NCBI GenBank assembly: GCA_032433765.1
Contig: JAVIAB010000073.1
Span: forward strand, 57,632,565 to 57,696,564
DNA: 64,000 bases
Origin: Megaustenia siamemsis
Lineage: Eukaryota > Mollusca > Gastropoda > Stylommatophora > Ariophantidae
Direction: 5' to 3'
The notes under the pieces are model-generated. The model ran no database searches, was not told the origin of the DNA, and saw only the letters and a program-made list of their open reading frames with translations. Both the position numbers and the translations under genes were made by a program. Below are positions 11,290 through 21,440 of this stretch, piece after piece; position 1 is the stretch's first letter, and the number at the start of each line of letters is the position of its first letter.

Positions 11290-11950
11290 GATCTACATCG
11301 AGCACTTGAGTTTTGTGGTTTTCTTAAATCTTACATATGGCCTTGCATGGTATGACATCTCAAGGTCTACGTGGACAAACCAATGAGTTATTTGCAGGTC
11401 ATCATCATTGCACTCCGAACATGTCCATAGGTGCTCAGATCCCCTTCTCAGCAAATCCCGCAGTGTCCAGCGACAGACAACTCCAGTTCTGTGTTGGGTG
11501 ATAAGTCTTCTTACACGGCCACTAAGTTTCTCGTTTCTGGCTATGCCCGTCTTAACTCCCATCTCTTTCATCCGAAGGAATGACGTGGACTCATGGTTGT
11601 CGAAGTCCTGTGCCCTTCCCACATCTCGAAGAGCATTGATGACGTCCGCCCGACCCATTAGTTGCCCGTCCTCAACGACAGCGCAGCTAGCCAATCTTTC
11701 CGCTCTTTCATTTCCCCGTACTCCCGCATGTCCAAGGACGTAGACAAAGGTGACCCTACTTATTTTTTACTTCTGCAGTCACTCTACCCATTGTATGCGT
11801 ACAAAGCCCATCTCCTTTTTTGTTAATCATGCTCATAGGATCACTTAGTATACAGGCGTGGGTGTAGTCTTGTGACTCTAACCAGTTGAATGCCCTGGTC
11901 ACTGCCATCACCTCCATCGTCATGCTACTCGTGGTCATAACGTATGCACC
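11290..11950 (-). pseudogene. RNase H-type remnant, minus-strand copy
   Basis: Frame 12007-11756 reads SSMTMEVMAVTRAFNWLESQ, then DYTHACILSDPMSMI. Frame 11694-11293 reads LMGRADVINALRDVGRAQ, then STSFLRMKEMGVKTGIARNE and GSEHLWTCSECNDDD. The catalytic-type E and D positions are recognisable. It is better preserved than the plus copy at 9740-10310. No reverse transcriptase is attached to either copy, so the parent element is unknown. Confidence 0.72.
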
Positions 11951-12307
11951 ACTGCGGGCAAACAATTTTATTTGGTAAGGGATGTTTAAATGCTTATAAT
12001 TAAACAATTATTGTTTTATATACATTCTTGAGAATATATTAACACCGTAACAAAAATATAATACATAATATATATAATAACAAGCAGCAGTGAATTGGTA
12101 AGCACTTTGCTAAGAACAAAATATGTATTATAACAACACAACATAACAGTCAGACCAATAATTATTTTGTAGACAATTGGATTAAGGATAACAAACTCTT
12201 GCAAATCAGTTTAAATGACCTTCGTCACGTGAGTGAGAGATGACAAAGATCAGTTTTACTTATTCTTTGCTCTCGCAGATTCTATGTGCTTCTTCTGTTC
12301 TAAAAAG

Positions 12308-13724
12308 CAACTCACTCACAGATTATAAATGCCTCTATTATGCAAGAAATGTTACTCACTCACAGATTATAAATGCCTCTATTATGCAAGAAATGTTACT
12401 CACTCACAGATTCTAAACGCCTCTATTATGCAAGAAATGTTACTCACTCACAGATTCTAAACGCCTCTATTATGCAAGAAATGTTACTCACTCACAGATT
12501 ATAAATGCCTCTATTATGCAAGAAATGTTACTCACTCACAGATTATAAATGCCTCTATTATGCAAGAAATGTTACTCACTCACAGATTCTAAACGCCTCT
12601 ATTATGCAAGAAATGTTACTCACTCACAGATTATAAATGCCTCTATTATGCAAGAAATGTTACTCACTCACAGATTCTAAATGCCTCTATTATGCAAGAA
12701 ATGTTACTCACTCACAAATTCTAAATGCCTCTATTATGCAAGAAATGTTACTCACTCACAGATTCTAAATGCCTCTATTATGCAAGAAATGTTACTCACT
12801 CACAGATTCTAAATGCCTCTATTACGCAAGAAATATTACTCACTCACAGATTCTAAATACCTCTATTACGCAAGAAATATTACTCACTCACAGATTCTAA
12901 ATGCCTCTATTATGCAAGAAATGTTACACACTCACAGATTCTAAAAGCCTCTATTATGCAAGAAATGTTACTCACTCACAGATTCTAAATGCCTCTATTA
13001 TGCAAGAAATGTTACTCACTCACAGATTCTAAATGCCTCTATTATGCAAGAAATACTACTCACTCACAGATTCTAAATGCCTCTATTATGCAAGAAATGT
13101 TACTCACTCACAGATTATAAATGCCTCTATTATGCAAGAAATGTTACTCACTCACAGATACTAAACGCCTCTATTATGTAAGAAATGTTACTCACTCACA
13201 GATTCTAAATGCCTCTATTATGCAAGAAATGTTACTCACTCACAGATTCTAAACGCTTCTATTATGCAAGAAATGTTACTCACTCACAGATTCTAAATGC
13301 CTCTATTATGCAAGAAATGTTACTCACTCACAGATTCTAAATGCCTCTATTATGCAAGAAATGTTACTCACTCACAGATTCTAAACGCCTCTATTATGCA
13401 AGAAATGTTACTTACTCACAGATTCTAAATGCCTCTATTATGCAAGAAATGTTACTCACTCACAGATTCTAAACGCTTCTATTATGCAAGAAATAGAACT
13501 CACTCACAGATTCTAAATGCCTCTATTATGCAAGAAATGTTACTTACTCACAGATTCTAAACGCCTCTATTATGCAAGAAATGTTACTCACTCACAGATT
13601 CTAAATGCCTCTATTATGCAAGAAATGTTACTCACTCACAGATTCTAAATGCCTCTATTATGCAAGAAATGTTACTCACTCACAGATTCTAAATGCCTCT
13701 ATTATGCAAGAAATGTTACTCACT
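12308..13724. repeat. 44-bp tandem array, about 32 copies
   Basis: The unit is GATTCTAAATGCCTCTATTA followed by TGCAAGAAATGTTACTCACTCACA. Copies differ by a few substitutions (GATTCT/GATTAT, AATGCC/AACGCC, ATGC/ACGC). No indels shift the phase over most of the array. Confidence 0.97.
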
Positions 13725-14035
13725 TTCATTTCAAACTGTCATTACCCCAAGTCTTACCGCTCGTTGCACAAACTTTCATTTCTCCAAGGCTTACTTACTT
13801 CTCATTGCAAACTATCATTACTCCAAGGCTTACTTCTCGTTGTACAATCTCTCATTACTACAAGGCTTACTTACTTCTCATTGCAAACTATCATTACTCC
13901 AAGTCTCACTTCTCGTTGTACAATCTCTCATTACTACAAGGCTTACTTACTTCTCGTTTTACAAACTCTCATTAGTTCAAGTGTAACTCACTTCTTGTTT
14001 TACAAATTCTACTACCTCAGTCTTACCAAAGTCTA
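13725..14035. repeat. Degenerate tandem repeats next to the 44-bp array
   Basis: Blocks such as CATTACTCCAAGGCTTACTT and CTCATTGCAAACTATCATTA recur about every 35-45 bases with indels. They share TTACTCACT/TTACTTACT and CAAG elements with the 44-bp unit, so they may be an older layer of it. That relation is inferred. Confidence 0.65.
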
Positions 14036-14512
14036 ACCTAACTATCGTTAATCAAAGTTGACTCTATCTGTTCTATCAGATTGATCCACAAGTTTTTGTT
14101 ACTCAAAGTTAAACCCACCTCTCTTAGCTTAAGTTCTATTTAGTGCCTCATTGCAAGTTCTTTTATCAAAAGTTCTATTCATCTTTCTTACATCCTAAGT
14201 TCTTATAACCTAAGCTTTAATTACCTATCTTCTAACATGTTCTACCTACCATATCTTATCCAAAGTGAGAGTTAACTACATGTCCTTTATGTAGTTATGA
14301 ACATAAAACCGTTTATAAAAAAAACTTAAAACCGCTTATAAAAAACTCTACTTCCGCTCATAATCAAAGCTCTTTAATACCTCTCTTATTCTAGATGTGT
14401 ATTTTTTTATGTTCTAAGTTCTATTGACCGCCGTTATTTCTCCCCTTTTTGTATTCACCCGACGACTATTTCGGGAATGGATTGCCTCCTGCCCCCTTCG
14501 TCATTCACATGT

Positions 14513-14695
14513 GAAAAGGGCGTTAAATGGGCGTACATGCGCTGTGTTGTGGTTTGCAGCTAAGTTGTGGCATATGCAACTTCCGGCCCAACACATCCGA
14601 CTTCAGCAAAATTTTAGTACCGGGTTGCCTTCCCTCTTTGATCGCTACTCGCTTGACCAGACTCCAAACTGGCTAGTCTGTTTCCTGGAGCACCG
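14513..14695 (+). repeat. Dispersed repeat DR, best plus-strand copy
   Basis: Closely similar to the reverse complement of 48605-48786: AAAAGGGCG-TAA-TGGGCGT, GTTGTGTTGTGG-TTGCAGC, CATCCGACTTCAGCA, GTACCGGGTTG-CTTCCCTC and TTTGATCGCTACTCGCTTG occur in the same order. No open frame or tRNA promoter boxes are evident. Family unknown. Confidence 0.8.
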
Positions 14696-15234
14696 CTTGT
14701 AGGTGGGGGTAGGGTCTCGATCAGCTCTGTGTCGCTCACTCTTTCTAACGCAGCAGTGATGCAGTAGCTACTTTCAGTCCAGCAGGGTTCAGGCAAAGAA
14801 ATGCACATAAAGGAATAAAATTGCGAAGCTGCAGGAAAGCTAATTGTGAGGATAAATGTAAAAAAAAATAGATATAGAAAAAATATATAAAAACGGTATG
14901 GTTAAAGCTTCACGTTTCTGTGGACAACACAAACCAGAACGACGTTTCGGCTCAATAGGCCTTCAACGGGAACAAACATACAACACATATACAAACATGT
15001 GTTTAAAATAACAGATAACTAAAAAATATAATAATTTCGAACTAGAAGAAGAAATAAAAGGAAAATTAAATATAAAGTCTTCCCTGTATTTGTATGTCTG
15101 ATGTGTCAAAAAGGAAACATACTGTTAGTGCGCACGGGGCATCTTTCATCCCGACCTTCGTTATAACCAATTTTTAAAACTCGGCTTTAGAATGTTCTTA
15201 CTTCATTACTACACGCAATTTAGAATCTATTTAC

Positions 15235-15391
15235 CTCTCTGAAAGGACTGATGAAAGCAGTAATGCACACAATGCCCCCATCAGCAAACAGTTTTGCAAC
15301 CTCTGAAATCCGGCGAATGTTTTCCTCCCTGTCCTCATGAGTGAAGCCCAGATTTTTGTTAAGGCCATGCCTAACATTGTCTCCATCCAAG
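15235..15391 (-). CDS. PAPSS: PAPSS exon: APS kinase core (DGDN motif)
   Basis: This 157-bp exon carries one base completing a split codon and then 52 codons, from [16 protein letters not shown] to [10 protein letters not shown]. The [10 protein letters not shown] block and the [17 protein letters not shown] block bind APS and are characteristic of APS kinases. FISP is the segment just before the lid region. Acceptor TTTTTCAG and donor GTAA flank it. It joins in phase to the P-loop exon and, after a complete codon GAG, to the exon starting DRDKAR. Confidence 0.95.
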
Positions 15392-16184
15392 CTGAAAAAT
15401 ATTGTCAAAAGAACTTTAATTTATGAGTGTCCGTGACTTATTTCTATTTTCTTTTCATGGTCACAGGTCGACCAAAACAGTCAATAGCTGGTACGCTTTG
15501 TAGCATCTTATAGGACAACAACATAATTTCTTCACTTCGTGGTCATCTTTGGCAGTCCCATAAATGGACTACAATTTCTTTTTCCACTGTTCTCTGCCAG
15601 GTTGTCCTTAGTAAGTCTAACCTTCTTTCAAGTGGAGTGTGAAATGAATTCCAAGTTACCACCATACCATCCACATAAGGAGAATATGGTATTAAACATA
15701 TTTCCTATGATTATTGCCACAGTTAATGGTGATTTGATCAGCACCACACCAGGCCTCCGGTGATTTAGATATATGGTCATACCAGTGGCGTATTCTCTTT
15801 GCTACTGTGGCTAACGCCGGTAGTCTGAACATATTAGCGAAATACAAAAGGAAATGATAATTTATTATATTTTTTTCATAATTATATTACAAATTTTCGA
15901 ATATTCTATTACACATTTCGTATGCCAATATGATTTATTTGCTTTGATTTGCATTTATTAAAGCAAGGTTTTCACATGGCCACTATAACGATTGTGAATG
16001 AAACCGAAACTACTCAAGATAGTACATGAAACCGATAATAAGCAGCGGTACAGTTCTCTTCTCTCCGACTTAGAATTAATGACCTTGACATTCAAAAATT
16101 CATGTTAAAATAATACGGCGAGAGCTACCGCTAGAGGAATGTTGTTTCATGGGTTATTTTTAGCTCTAGCCAATCAGAAGCGTC

Positions 16185-16470
16185 ACAAAGTGAAAGTGGA
16201 AACTATGTCTGATTACCGGAACTTCCTAAACTATTTATAGCTACGTTATGCGCGTCAGCATCTGTAGAAAGAACTTTGTCTGCTCTCAAGAGAATCAAAT
16301 CTTATTGTCGCTCAACTCAGACACAAGAACGCTTATCTGGTTTGGCAATAATGTCCACTGAGAAATCATTCCTTCAGAAACTTAGAAACCAACCCAACAG
16401 TACTTTCAATGGCAAAGTCATCGAGACATTTTCGACCCAAACAAGACGGATAGAGTTTACATATAAATAA
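16185..16470 (+). pseudogene. hAT transposase C-terminal dimerisation fragment
   Basis: Reads (frame partly broken at the start) ASVERTLSALKRIKSYCRST, then QERLSGLAIMSTEKSFLQKL and ends TRRIEFTYK before TAA. S-ER-FSALK-IK---R----QERLSGLA-MS-EK is the hATC signature. The N-terminal zinc finger and the catalytic core are missing. 15783-16184 contains only AT-rich terminal sequence. Confidence 0.88.
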
Positions 16471-16665
16471 GTAAGTAATTTAAAATGTAGTGATGTCATT
16501 AGCAAATATTACTTCATGTTAGCTTACTGAAAATCAATCTATCTATCTTTCGTTCGCCCGAAGTATTGTCTATATCTGCAGTGTCGTTTTCTGTATACAT
16601 TTTACTGTTGTTTGTAATTCTTGCAGTGGCCCATATAGTTTTGTCTGTAGTGTTGTATCTATGGG

Positions 16666-17583
16666 CTAATGGATTTTCCTCAGTCTACTATATTCAGTGC
16701 AGTCTTGAAGTATGTGTTCAGCAATCTGGGGCGCCTGTCCACATGTACAAGTAGTTGAGGTGCCGATTTTGAATTTTGTATACATGTGACTATGGAATCG
16801 ATTGTGTCCTGTTCTTAGGCGTATAATGATAACTTGATCATGTGGATTCATATTATGAAAGGCATCCTGATTTGGCACTTGTAGTCCTCTGATTGATTTG
16901 ATTATCTGTTTCTTATGATGGTATGTAACTGGTGTATCTAGTTGTGTGCCTGTTGAACCTTCCTTTGCCAACTGATCTGCTTTCTCATTTCCTGGTATTC
17001 CACAGTGAGATGGGATCCACTGCAGGGCAACCCTGTGGTGCATGCAGAGTTCAGTCAATAAGGTCTGCATATGTGGCAATTTTCTGGATTGTAGTGCCTG
17101 GAGTACTGATCTTGCATCTGTCAAAAACACTACAGGCTGTGGGCTAGGATTACTGATCAGCAGTTTTTCTATTGCCAACTTTATTGCTTGTATTTCTGCA
17201 TCATAATTGTGACAATATTTCCCTGTTGCTATTTTATTCATATCCCTAGTGTTATTTGGGTACTCTATATATGCACCTGCTCCCCCATTCTTTACTACAT
17301 TCTGTGCTGATTCATCTGTGTACACACGAATCCATAGGTCTTGTGGATATTCTTCATCCCGGAAACTGAGAGTTTTTCGCTGTAGACTATTCTGTTCCTC
17401 CTTGTCAACTATTCCTTTCATTTCTGTCTGTATTTGAACTGATAATCCTGATTCATCTGTCCAGGGAGGATGTTCTGGTATGGGCAGTAGGGGGTTAACA
17501 ACTCTTGGCATGTCTGGTGTTTGTCTACCAATACGCTTGGCTTGGTGTATAAAAACTACTTCTCTTAAGTCGTCCCAATGCAA
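16666..17583 (-). pseudogene. LINE RNase H domain and C-terminus
   Basis: Open over 305 codons. LWIRVYTDESAQN, YDAEIQAIKLAIE, VVFLTDARSVLQAL and ALQWIPSHCGIPGNEKADQL carry the D-E-D-D residues of RNase H. It is followed by a Cys/His stretch (TTCTCGQAPQIAEHILQDC), typical of this LINE type. Ends at a stop that replaces a Trp codon position; similar sequence continues to about 16560. Confidence 0.93.
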
Positions 17584-18140
17584 GATTTTGGAATCGCTCC
17601 TTCATTGGATGCCTCGGCATGCATGCAAATTGTTCTGCCTGTATCAGCACCTTTGTGCCCCTCCGTTCTCTCAGTGCTGGTATCCACCACAATTTCTCCA
17701 TCTCCAATATTGGTGTTGATTTCATTGCTCCTGTGATGACCCTAAGTGCCTGGTTTTGTACTTTATCCAGTTCTTGCAATGTGGTGTTTGATGCTGAGCA
17801 CCATGCGGATGATCCATATTCTAAATGTGGGCGTATACTCTGTTGGTAAACTTTACTGAGTATTTTCCCACTCGCACCCCACGTGGTTCCACACAGCTTT
17901 CTTAGAATAGCCAATTTCCTCCTTGCTTTTTGGGTTGCCTTATTTATCTGCTGTTTCCAAGATAGTTTGTTATCAAATGTAACTCCGAGATATGTAGCTT
18001 GTATGTCTTCTTTCACAGGCTCATTGTTTATGTAGATGGTTCCTGCTTTTTGTTTTGGGGAGAGAGAGAAAAGTGTAGTACTGCATTTGTCTGTATTGAT
18101 ACTGATGCACCATCTATTTGTCCATGAATTTAGTGCCAGC
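17525..18140 (-). pseudogene. LINE RT thumb and connector
   Basis: Reads LNSWTNRWCISINTDKCSTT, YLGVTFDNKLSWKQQINKAT, ILSKVYQQSIRPHLEYGSSA and ELDKVQNQALRVITGAMKST, the usual order after the RT palm in RNase H-type LINEs (K-------LG---D--L-W--HI ... RP-LEYG---W ... LD--QN-ALR-I-G). A frameshift at about 17560 separates it from RNase H. Confidence 0.92.
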
Positions 18141-18152
18141 ATAGCTCTTTGT

Positions 18153-18520
18153 GGGTGTCCAGTTAGCGCAATCGATAGGCGGTTGGCTTACCACGGCAAC
18201 AGCCGGGGTTCGTACCCTGGCGAGGACACCTGGGTTTTACTAATTCCCTAAAAATTAGTGGGAGCCGCGATAGCTCAGTGGTTAGTGAACTGGACTACTA
18301 CGGACAAGGGGTAGGGTTCGATCCCAACCGACGGCTCCGGGTTCACCCAGCCTTAAATGGGTACCGGATTTTTTCTGGGAAAGTAAAGCAGCACGGGCGT
18401 AATACCGACCACATTACCCCAAAAATCATGTGCTGAAGGTCTGTAAAATATAGGGTCACTAACACCATATTTCCCTATACGCCACTTGGCGTGACGGGGG
18501 GTACTTTACTTTTTACTTTT
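18153..18520 (+). mobile_element. Composite (two-headed) tRNA SINE with 12-bp target duplication
   Basis: ATAGCTCTTTGT occurs on both sides (18141-18152 and 18521-18532), so everything between moved as one unit. It begins with a tRNA-like unit 18154-18230: acceptor arms GGTGTCC/GGACACC, A box TAGCGCAATCGATAGG, B-like box GGTTCGTACCC. A second tRNA-like unit follows at 18261-18338: acceptor arms GGAGCCG/CGGCTCC, A box TAGCTCAGTGG, B box GGTTCGATCCC. Then comes the SINE body shared by all other copies and a tail ending GTACTTTACTTTTTACTTTT. Anticodon arms of both units are degenerate. Other copies in the window have only the second head. Confidence 0.92.
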
Positions 18521-18532
18521 ATAGCTCTTTGT

Positions 18533-19572
18533 AGCAATTTGGAGGCCACTGGTGCATACTCCTCTGTGCACCACATTACCAAGTCATCTGCATACATTGC
18601 CACTTTGATGCCATGTGGTAGTTCAGTAACTAGGTCACTGATGTAGATCAGAAAAAGTGTTGGAGATAGTACCCCTCCCTGTGGGACACCATGGCGCAGT
18701 AAGACCTTCTTACTTTTAAGACCATCCAGTTGCACTCTGGCTCTCCTATTATGCAGGTATGCTTTGACCCATTTGTACATCCTGCCATCTACTTCATTAT
18801 TTCTCAATTTCTTCAAAAGCCCTTCCTTCCATACCTTATCAAATGCTTTCTTTAGGTCTATCAATGCTGCTAGTACCAGTTTCTTTTCTTGAAACGCATC
18901 CTCAATTTCCTGGGAAAGATAGGCTGCCTGATCTTCGGTAGAGTAATACTGCCTAAAGCCTGCTTGTTGTGGGACAAGGAGATTTTCACTTTCCAGGTAC
19001 CACTGCAGTCTGAGATTGATTATACGTTCCATTGTTTTACACAAACAGCTTGTAAGGCTGATTGGTCTATAGCTGGATGTCGTTGAACCATCTTTTCCTG
19101 GCTTTAGTAATGGTATCATAATTGCTTCTCTCCATGCCTGTGGCACCCTACCTGTGATCCAGCAAATGTTGTAGATCTGCAGTAGTTTTGCTTTAGCTGC
19201 AGTTCCCAAGTTCTTAATCATTTCATTGGACACTCCATCACTACCTGGTGACTTTTTCATTTTTAATTTGGATATTGCCAGCTCTAGCTCTCTTTGTGTA
19301 ATGGGTATTTCCATGACTTCATGCGCGGTCTCTTCTTGTCTTGCATTTTGTTGTTTTAAACGGGTCTCTTGTCGTTTCTCTAGGCTAATTTCAATATTAT
19401 TGTCATTTACAAAGGAGTCTGCAAAGTGATTTGCTGCCTGCTTACCTGTTAGGATGTTTCCATCTTTCTTCAGTGTAATTTTGGTGTTCCTTTCTGTACC
19501 CTCATCATTCAGCTGCTTTCCAGCTTCTCCATCTGGCTTGTAGTTTAGCCCATTGAAATTTGGCTTTTTCAT
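18533..19572 (-). pseudogene. LINE reverse transcriptase domain, interrupted by a SINE
   Basis: Reads AWREAIMIPLLKPGKDG, SSYRPISLTSCLCKTMERII, QQAGFRQYYSTEDQ, ALIDLKKAFDKVW, HGVPQGGVLSPTLFLIYISD and VAMYADDLVMWC: RT motifs 0 to 5 in order, with the YADD catalytic site intact. The frame breaks exactly where the SINE 18153-18520 enters. Removing it joins KLLQRA to MLALNSWTNRW in frame, so this RT was open when hit. Confidence 0.93.
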
Positions 19573-20050
19573 GCTGATAGTTATTGTGGTGTTCCTGGCA
19601 AGGGTTATTTTCTGCTTGCTTTCGAGATGTTTCCATGTTATTGTGCAGTTGCTCTAGTTCACTACTCCAGTATGGTTTGTAGTGTTTCCGTGCCATTCTA
19701 GGTATTGTTTCACTGGCAGCTTGTATTATTAGTCTACTGAATTCATCGACTATTTTGTTGATGTCTCTGTCTGTATTTATATCTTTAGTCAGTAGACTTG
19801 TGTAATGTTGATACATTTTCCAGTCTGCCTTTTTGTAATTCCATCTGGAGAGAGTGCTGCTCTCCCTGACGGCCTCATTTTGCGCCACTAAAAAGACTGG
19901 TCGGTGGTCGCTGCCTCCAAGTTGTTTCCCAACAATACGTGTAATATTCCAATCCAGGTCTGGTGGATGGAAAACAAGGTCTGGTGTAGATGTGGTATGC
20001 CATGATCTGGAATAGAATGTTGATGGATCTGTTGTCTGGTTTAATAGCAT
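19505..20050 (-). pseudogene. LINE endonuclease C-terminal half and linker
   Basis: Reads TPDLVFHPPDLDWNI, then GGSDHRPVFLVAQNEAV, with SDHRP, the last catalytic box of AP-type endonuclease. It then gives a basic, coiled linker (KHYKPYWSSELEQLHNNME). The frame is lost at about 19510-19560 before the RT part. Confidence 0.87.
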
Positions 20051-20069
20051 AAGCCCATTGCCATCCTAC

Positions 20070-20717
20070 CAGTTTTCAAGTTCTTCACCTCTCTTGTCCA
20101 TATGTTCATAGCCCCAGCTCTGTGAATGGCTGTTGAAGTCTCCACATATAATTATTCTTTCTTTTAATGTAATTGTGTCTAGTGTTAGTGGGCGGTCACT
20201 CGGACAGTAGTAGTTAAGTAGGTGAAAGTCTGTATTTCCTGTCCTGAGGTGCAGTATTTGATATTCCGCCCCATCTATTTACACTTCAATCTGACATGCA
20301 TTGATGTTCTTTACAGGTGTCAATATTCCACCCTTTTGTCTGTTTTTTTCTGTCAGATCGGTAGCACTGGTATCCCCTAATCTTCAAGGCTATGTCGTTG
20401 TTTAGATGGGTTTCCTGCAAACAGCATATGCTTACTTGTTCTTCATGCAGGATATTTTCTAATTCTATCTTTTTACTGTACCCATCTCTTTTGCTGTTGA
20501 TGCCTTCAGCATTCCAGTGCATTATTTTGAGTGGTCTTATTTTGGATTGGCCAGTAACTCTATTCTCTCGCCCCCTGACTCCACAGAGCGGTTGAGAAGG
20601 ACATCCAGTAAAAGAGGTTGGGCCCTTTTGAGGCTGAGGGCCCTGCGCTGCACCTGCCTGAGTGTCCATCACAGGGCGAGTGCCATATTGATTTGTGGTT
20701 ATAGACATACTTCCCAT
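20070..20717 (-). pseudogene. LINE endonuclease domain, 5' half
   Basis: Frame 20717-20286 gives LKIMHWNAEGINSKRDGY, then ISICCLQETHL-like sequence (VSICCLQETHLNND), the WN-EGI and QETHL motifs of AP-type endonucleases. After a frameshift at about 20330, GDFNSHSQSWGYEHMDKRG is readable at about 20150-20090 before a stop. These are metal-binding and catalytic boxes of the EEP fold. Confidence 0.85.
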
Positions 20718-20739
20718 TGTCGTGAGTGCGTGGCATCCT

Positions 20740-20925
20740 GATTGTTGTAGTGCGCCTTTTGGCTGGTTGCCTCCGACTTCAGCACTTAGACTTGCTAGAG
20801 CAGACTGTGGTCTTGCTCGGGTGTAGGAAGGCCTGGCCAGTCTTGGTTTTCAGTCCCTGGTGACTGTTAAGCCTCATCCTCACGACAAGGAGCTGGCCTT
20901 GATGAGGCCTACATAATATAATGTA
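20740..20925 (-). other. 5' region of the LINE
   Basis: Between the endonuclease frame and the hAT right end. Contains GCCTCATCC and GATGAGGCC as an inverted pair (about 20871-20910) that could form a hairpin in the LINE leader, and a CCTCCGACTTCAGCAC stretch resembling the DR repeat. No ORF1 is recognisable. Confidence 0.45.
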
Positions 20926-21052
20926 TTTATTTATTCATTATGTCAGCGATAGCCCAGACCACAAAACCAGTATACGCCACTGGGTCATACTAATACTTTC
21001 CTTTGTATGAATGGTTGTCCGGTAGTTTCCGTATGGATCTATCAGTAGAGTC

Positions 21053-21100
21053 ATAATCATCATCATTATGTACCATGCCTGCTGGCGTAGATGATCAGTA
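21053..21100 (-). repeat. Short LINE family B tail fragment
   Basis: ATCATCATCATTATGTACCATGCCTGCTGGCGTAGATGATC is the CAT-rich tail and last codons (ITYASRHGT-type) of family B, cut off after about 45 bases. Confidence 0.7.
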
Positions 21101-21129
21101 GAGTTGCCAGATGTAAAAAAGTAGTAACA

Positions 21130-21440
21130 TTTTTTTTTAAGTTAGCATTCCCTCCATGCCTTGCTAGACACATTGGTAATATGGCGTTAGTGACCATATT
21201 TTCCACGACAAACGACACTTTTCAAGGTGACGTGGTTGGTGCCATGTTTTGTCGCTTTTACTACCAAGAAAAAAAAAAATCGATGGTACCCATTTTTAGA
21301 GGCTGGGTAACCCCGAAATCTTGTCGGCAAAAACATTCCACTACTTTTGGGAATTTAACCCGGAAACTTCTGATGAGGAAGCGAGGACACTCAGACACCG
21401 ATGCTCCAACAAAGTCAAGTTTGTCAGACGTTGTCATTTC
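21130..21440 (-). mobile_element. Divergent SINE subfamily, different head
   Basis: Read on the minus strand, the body elements GGGTTACCCAGCCTCTAAAAAT, GGGTACCAT and ATGGTCACTAACGCCATAT match the common SINE. The head differs: it starts GTTGGAGCATCGGTGTCTGA, with a B-like box GGGTTAAATTCCC. So the same body has a different tRNA-like head. The tail ends near CTAGCAAGGCATGGAGG. Confidence 0.65.

Larger units (their letters stand above)
8521..15234 (-). other. PAPSS intron with LINE remnants and a 44-bp array
   Basis: The intron contains a decayed LINE (8870-9590), two RNase H remnants in opposite orientation (9740-10310 and 11290-11950), the 44-bp array (12308-13724) with degenerate repeats after it, and a dispersed-repeat copy (14513-14695). 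Stretches 10320-10980 and 11960-12300 show nothing recognisable. Confidence 0.8.
16540..20930 (-). mobile_element. I-type non-LTR retrotransposon (endonuclease-RT-RNase H), near full length
   Basis: Minus-strand element with domains in order endonuclease (20600-19850), RT (19572-18533), thumb (18140-17525) and RNase H with C-terminus (17583-16666). The 3' end at about 16540 has a GATAGATAGATT tail, as I-clade elements often have short simple-repeat tails. I assign the I group from the RNase H domain after the RT. Lesions: frameshifts near 20290, 19540 and 17560, a stop near 20070, a TGG-to-TAG type stop at about 16664 (RKIH then stop, where the frame continues PIDTTLQTKLYG), and a SINE insertion. 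5' boundary and target duplication are not clear. Confidence 0.9.
15783..20982 (+). mobile_element. hAT DNA transposon, internally deleted, carrying a LINE
   Basis: The left end CAGTGGCGTATTCTC and the right end ATACGCCACTG are inverted repeats (CAGTGGCGTAT exact over 11 bases), typical of hAT elements. An 8-bp target duplication GGTCATAC flanks it at 15775-15782 and 20983-20990, without mismatch. The only transposase sequence left is the C-terminal dimerisation region (about 16185-16470). A 4.4-kb I-type LINE fills most of the span, so the hAT itself was only about 0.8 kb when it was hit. Confidence 0.92.

Noticed and set aside
12308..13724. CRISPR-like array of regular repeats
   Set aside because: There are no unique spacers: the whole 44 bp repeats. 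The DNA is eukaryotic and no cas genes are near.
14900..15000. GACGTTTCGG-type sequence as in Penelope or DIRS termini
   Set aside because: The motif is short and no second end, GIY-YIG or RT sequence is nearby.
18154..18338. Two genuine tRNA genes
   Set aside because: Acceptor arms and promoter boxes fit, but anticodon arms do not fold properly, and the second unit is the head of a multi-copy SINE. Both lie within one target duplication.
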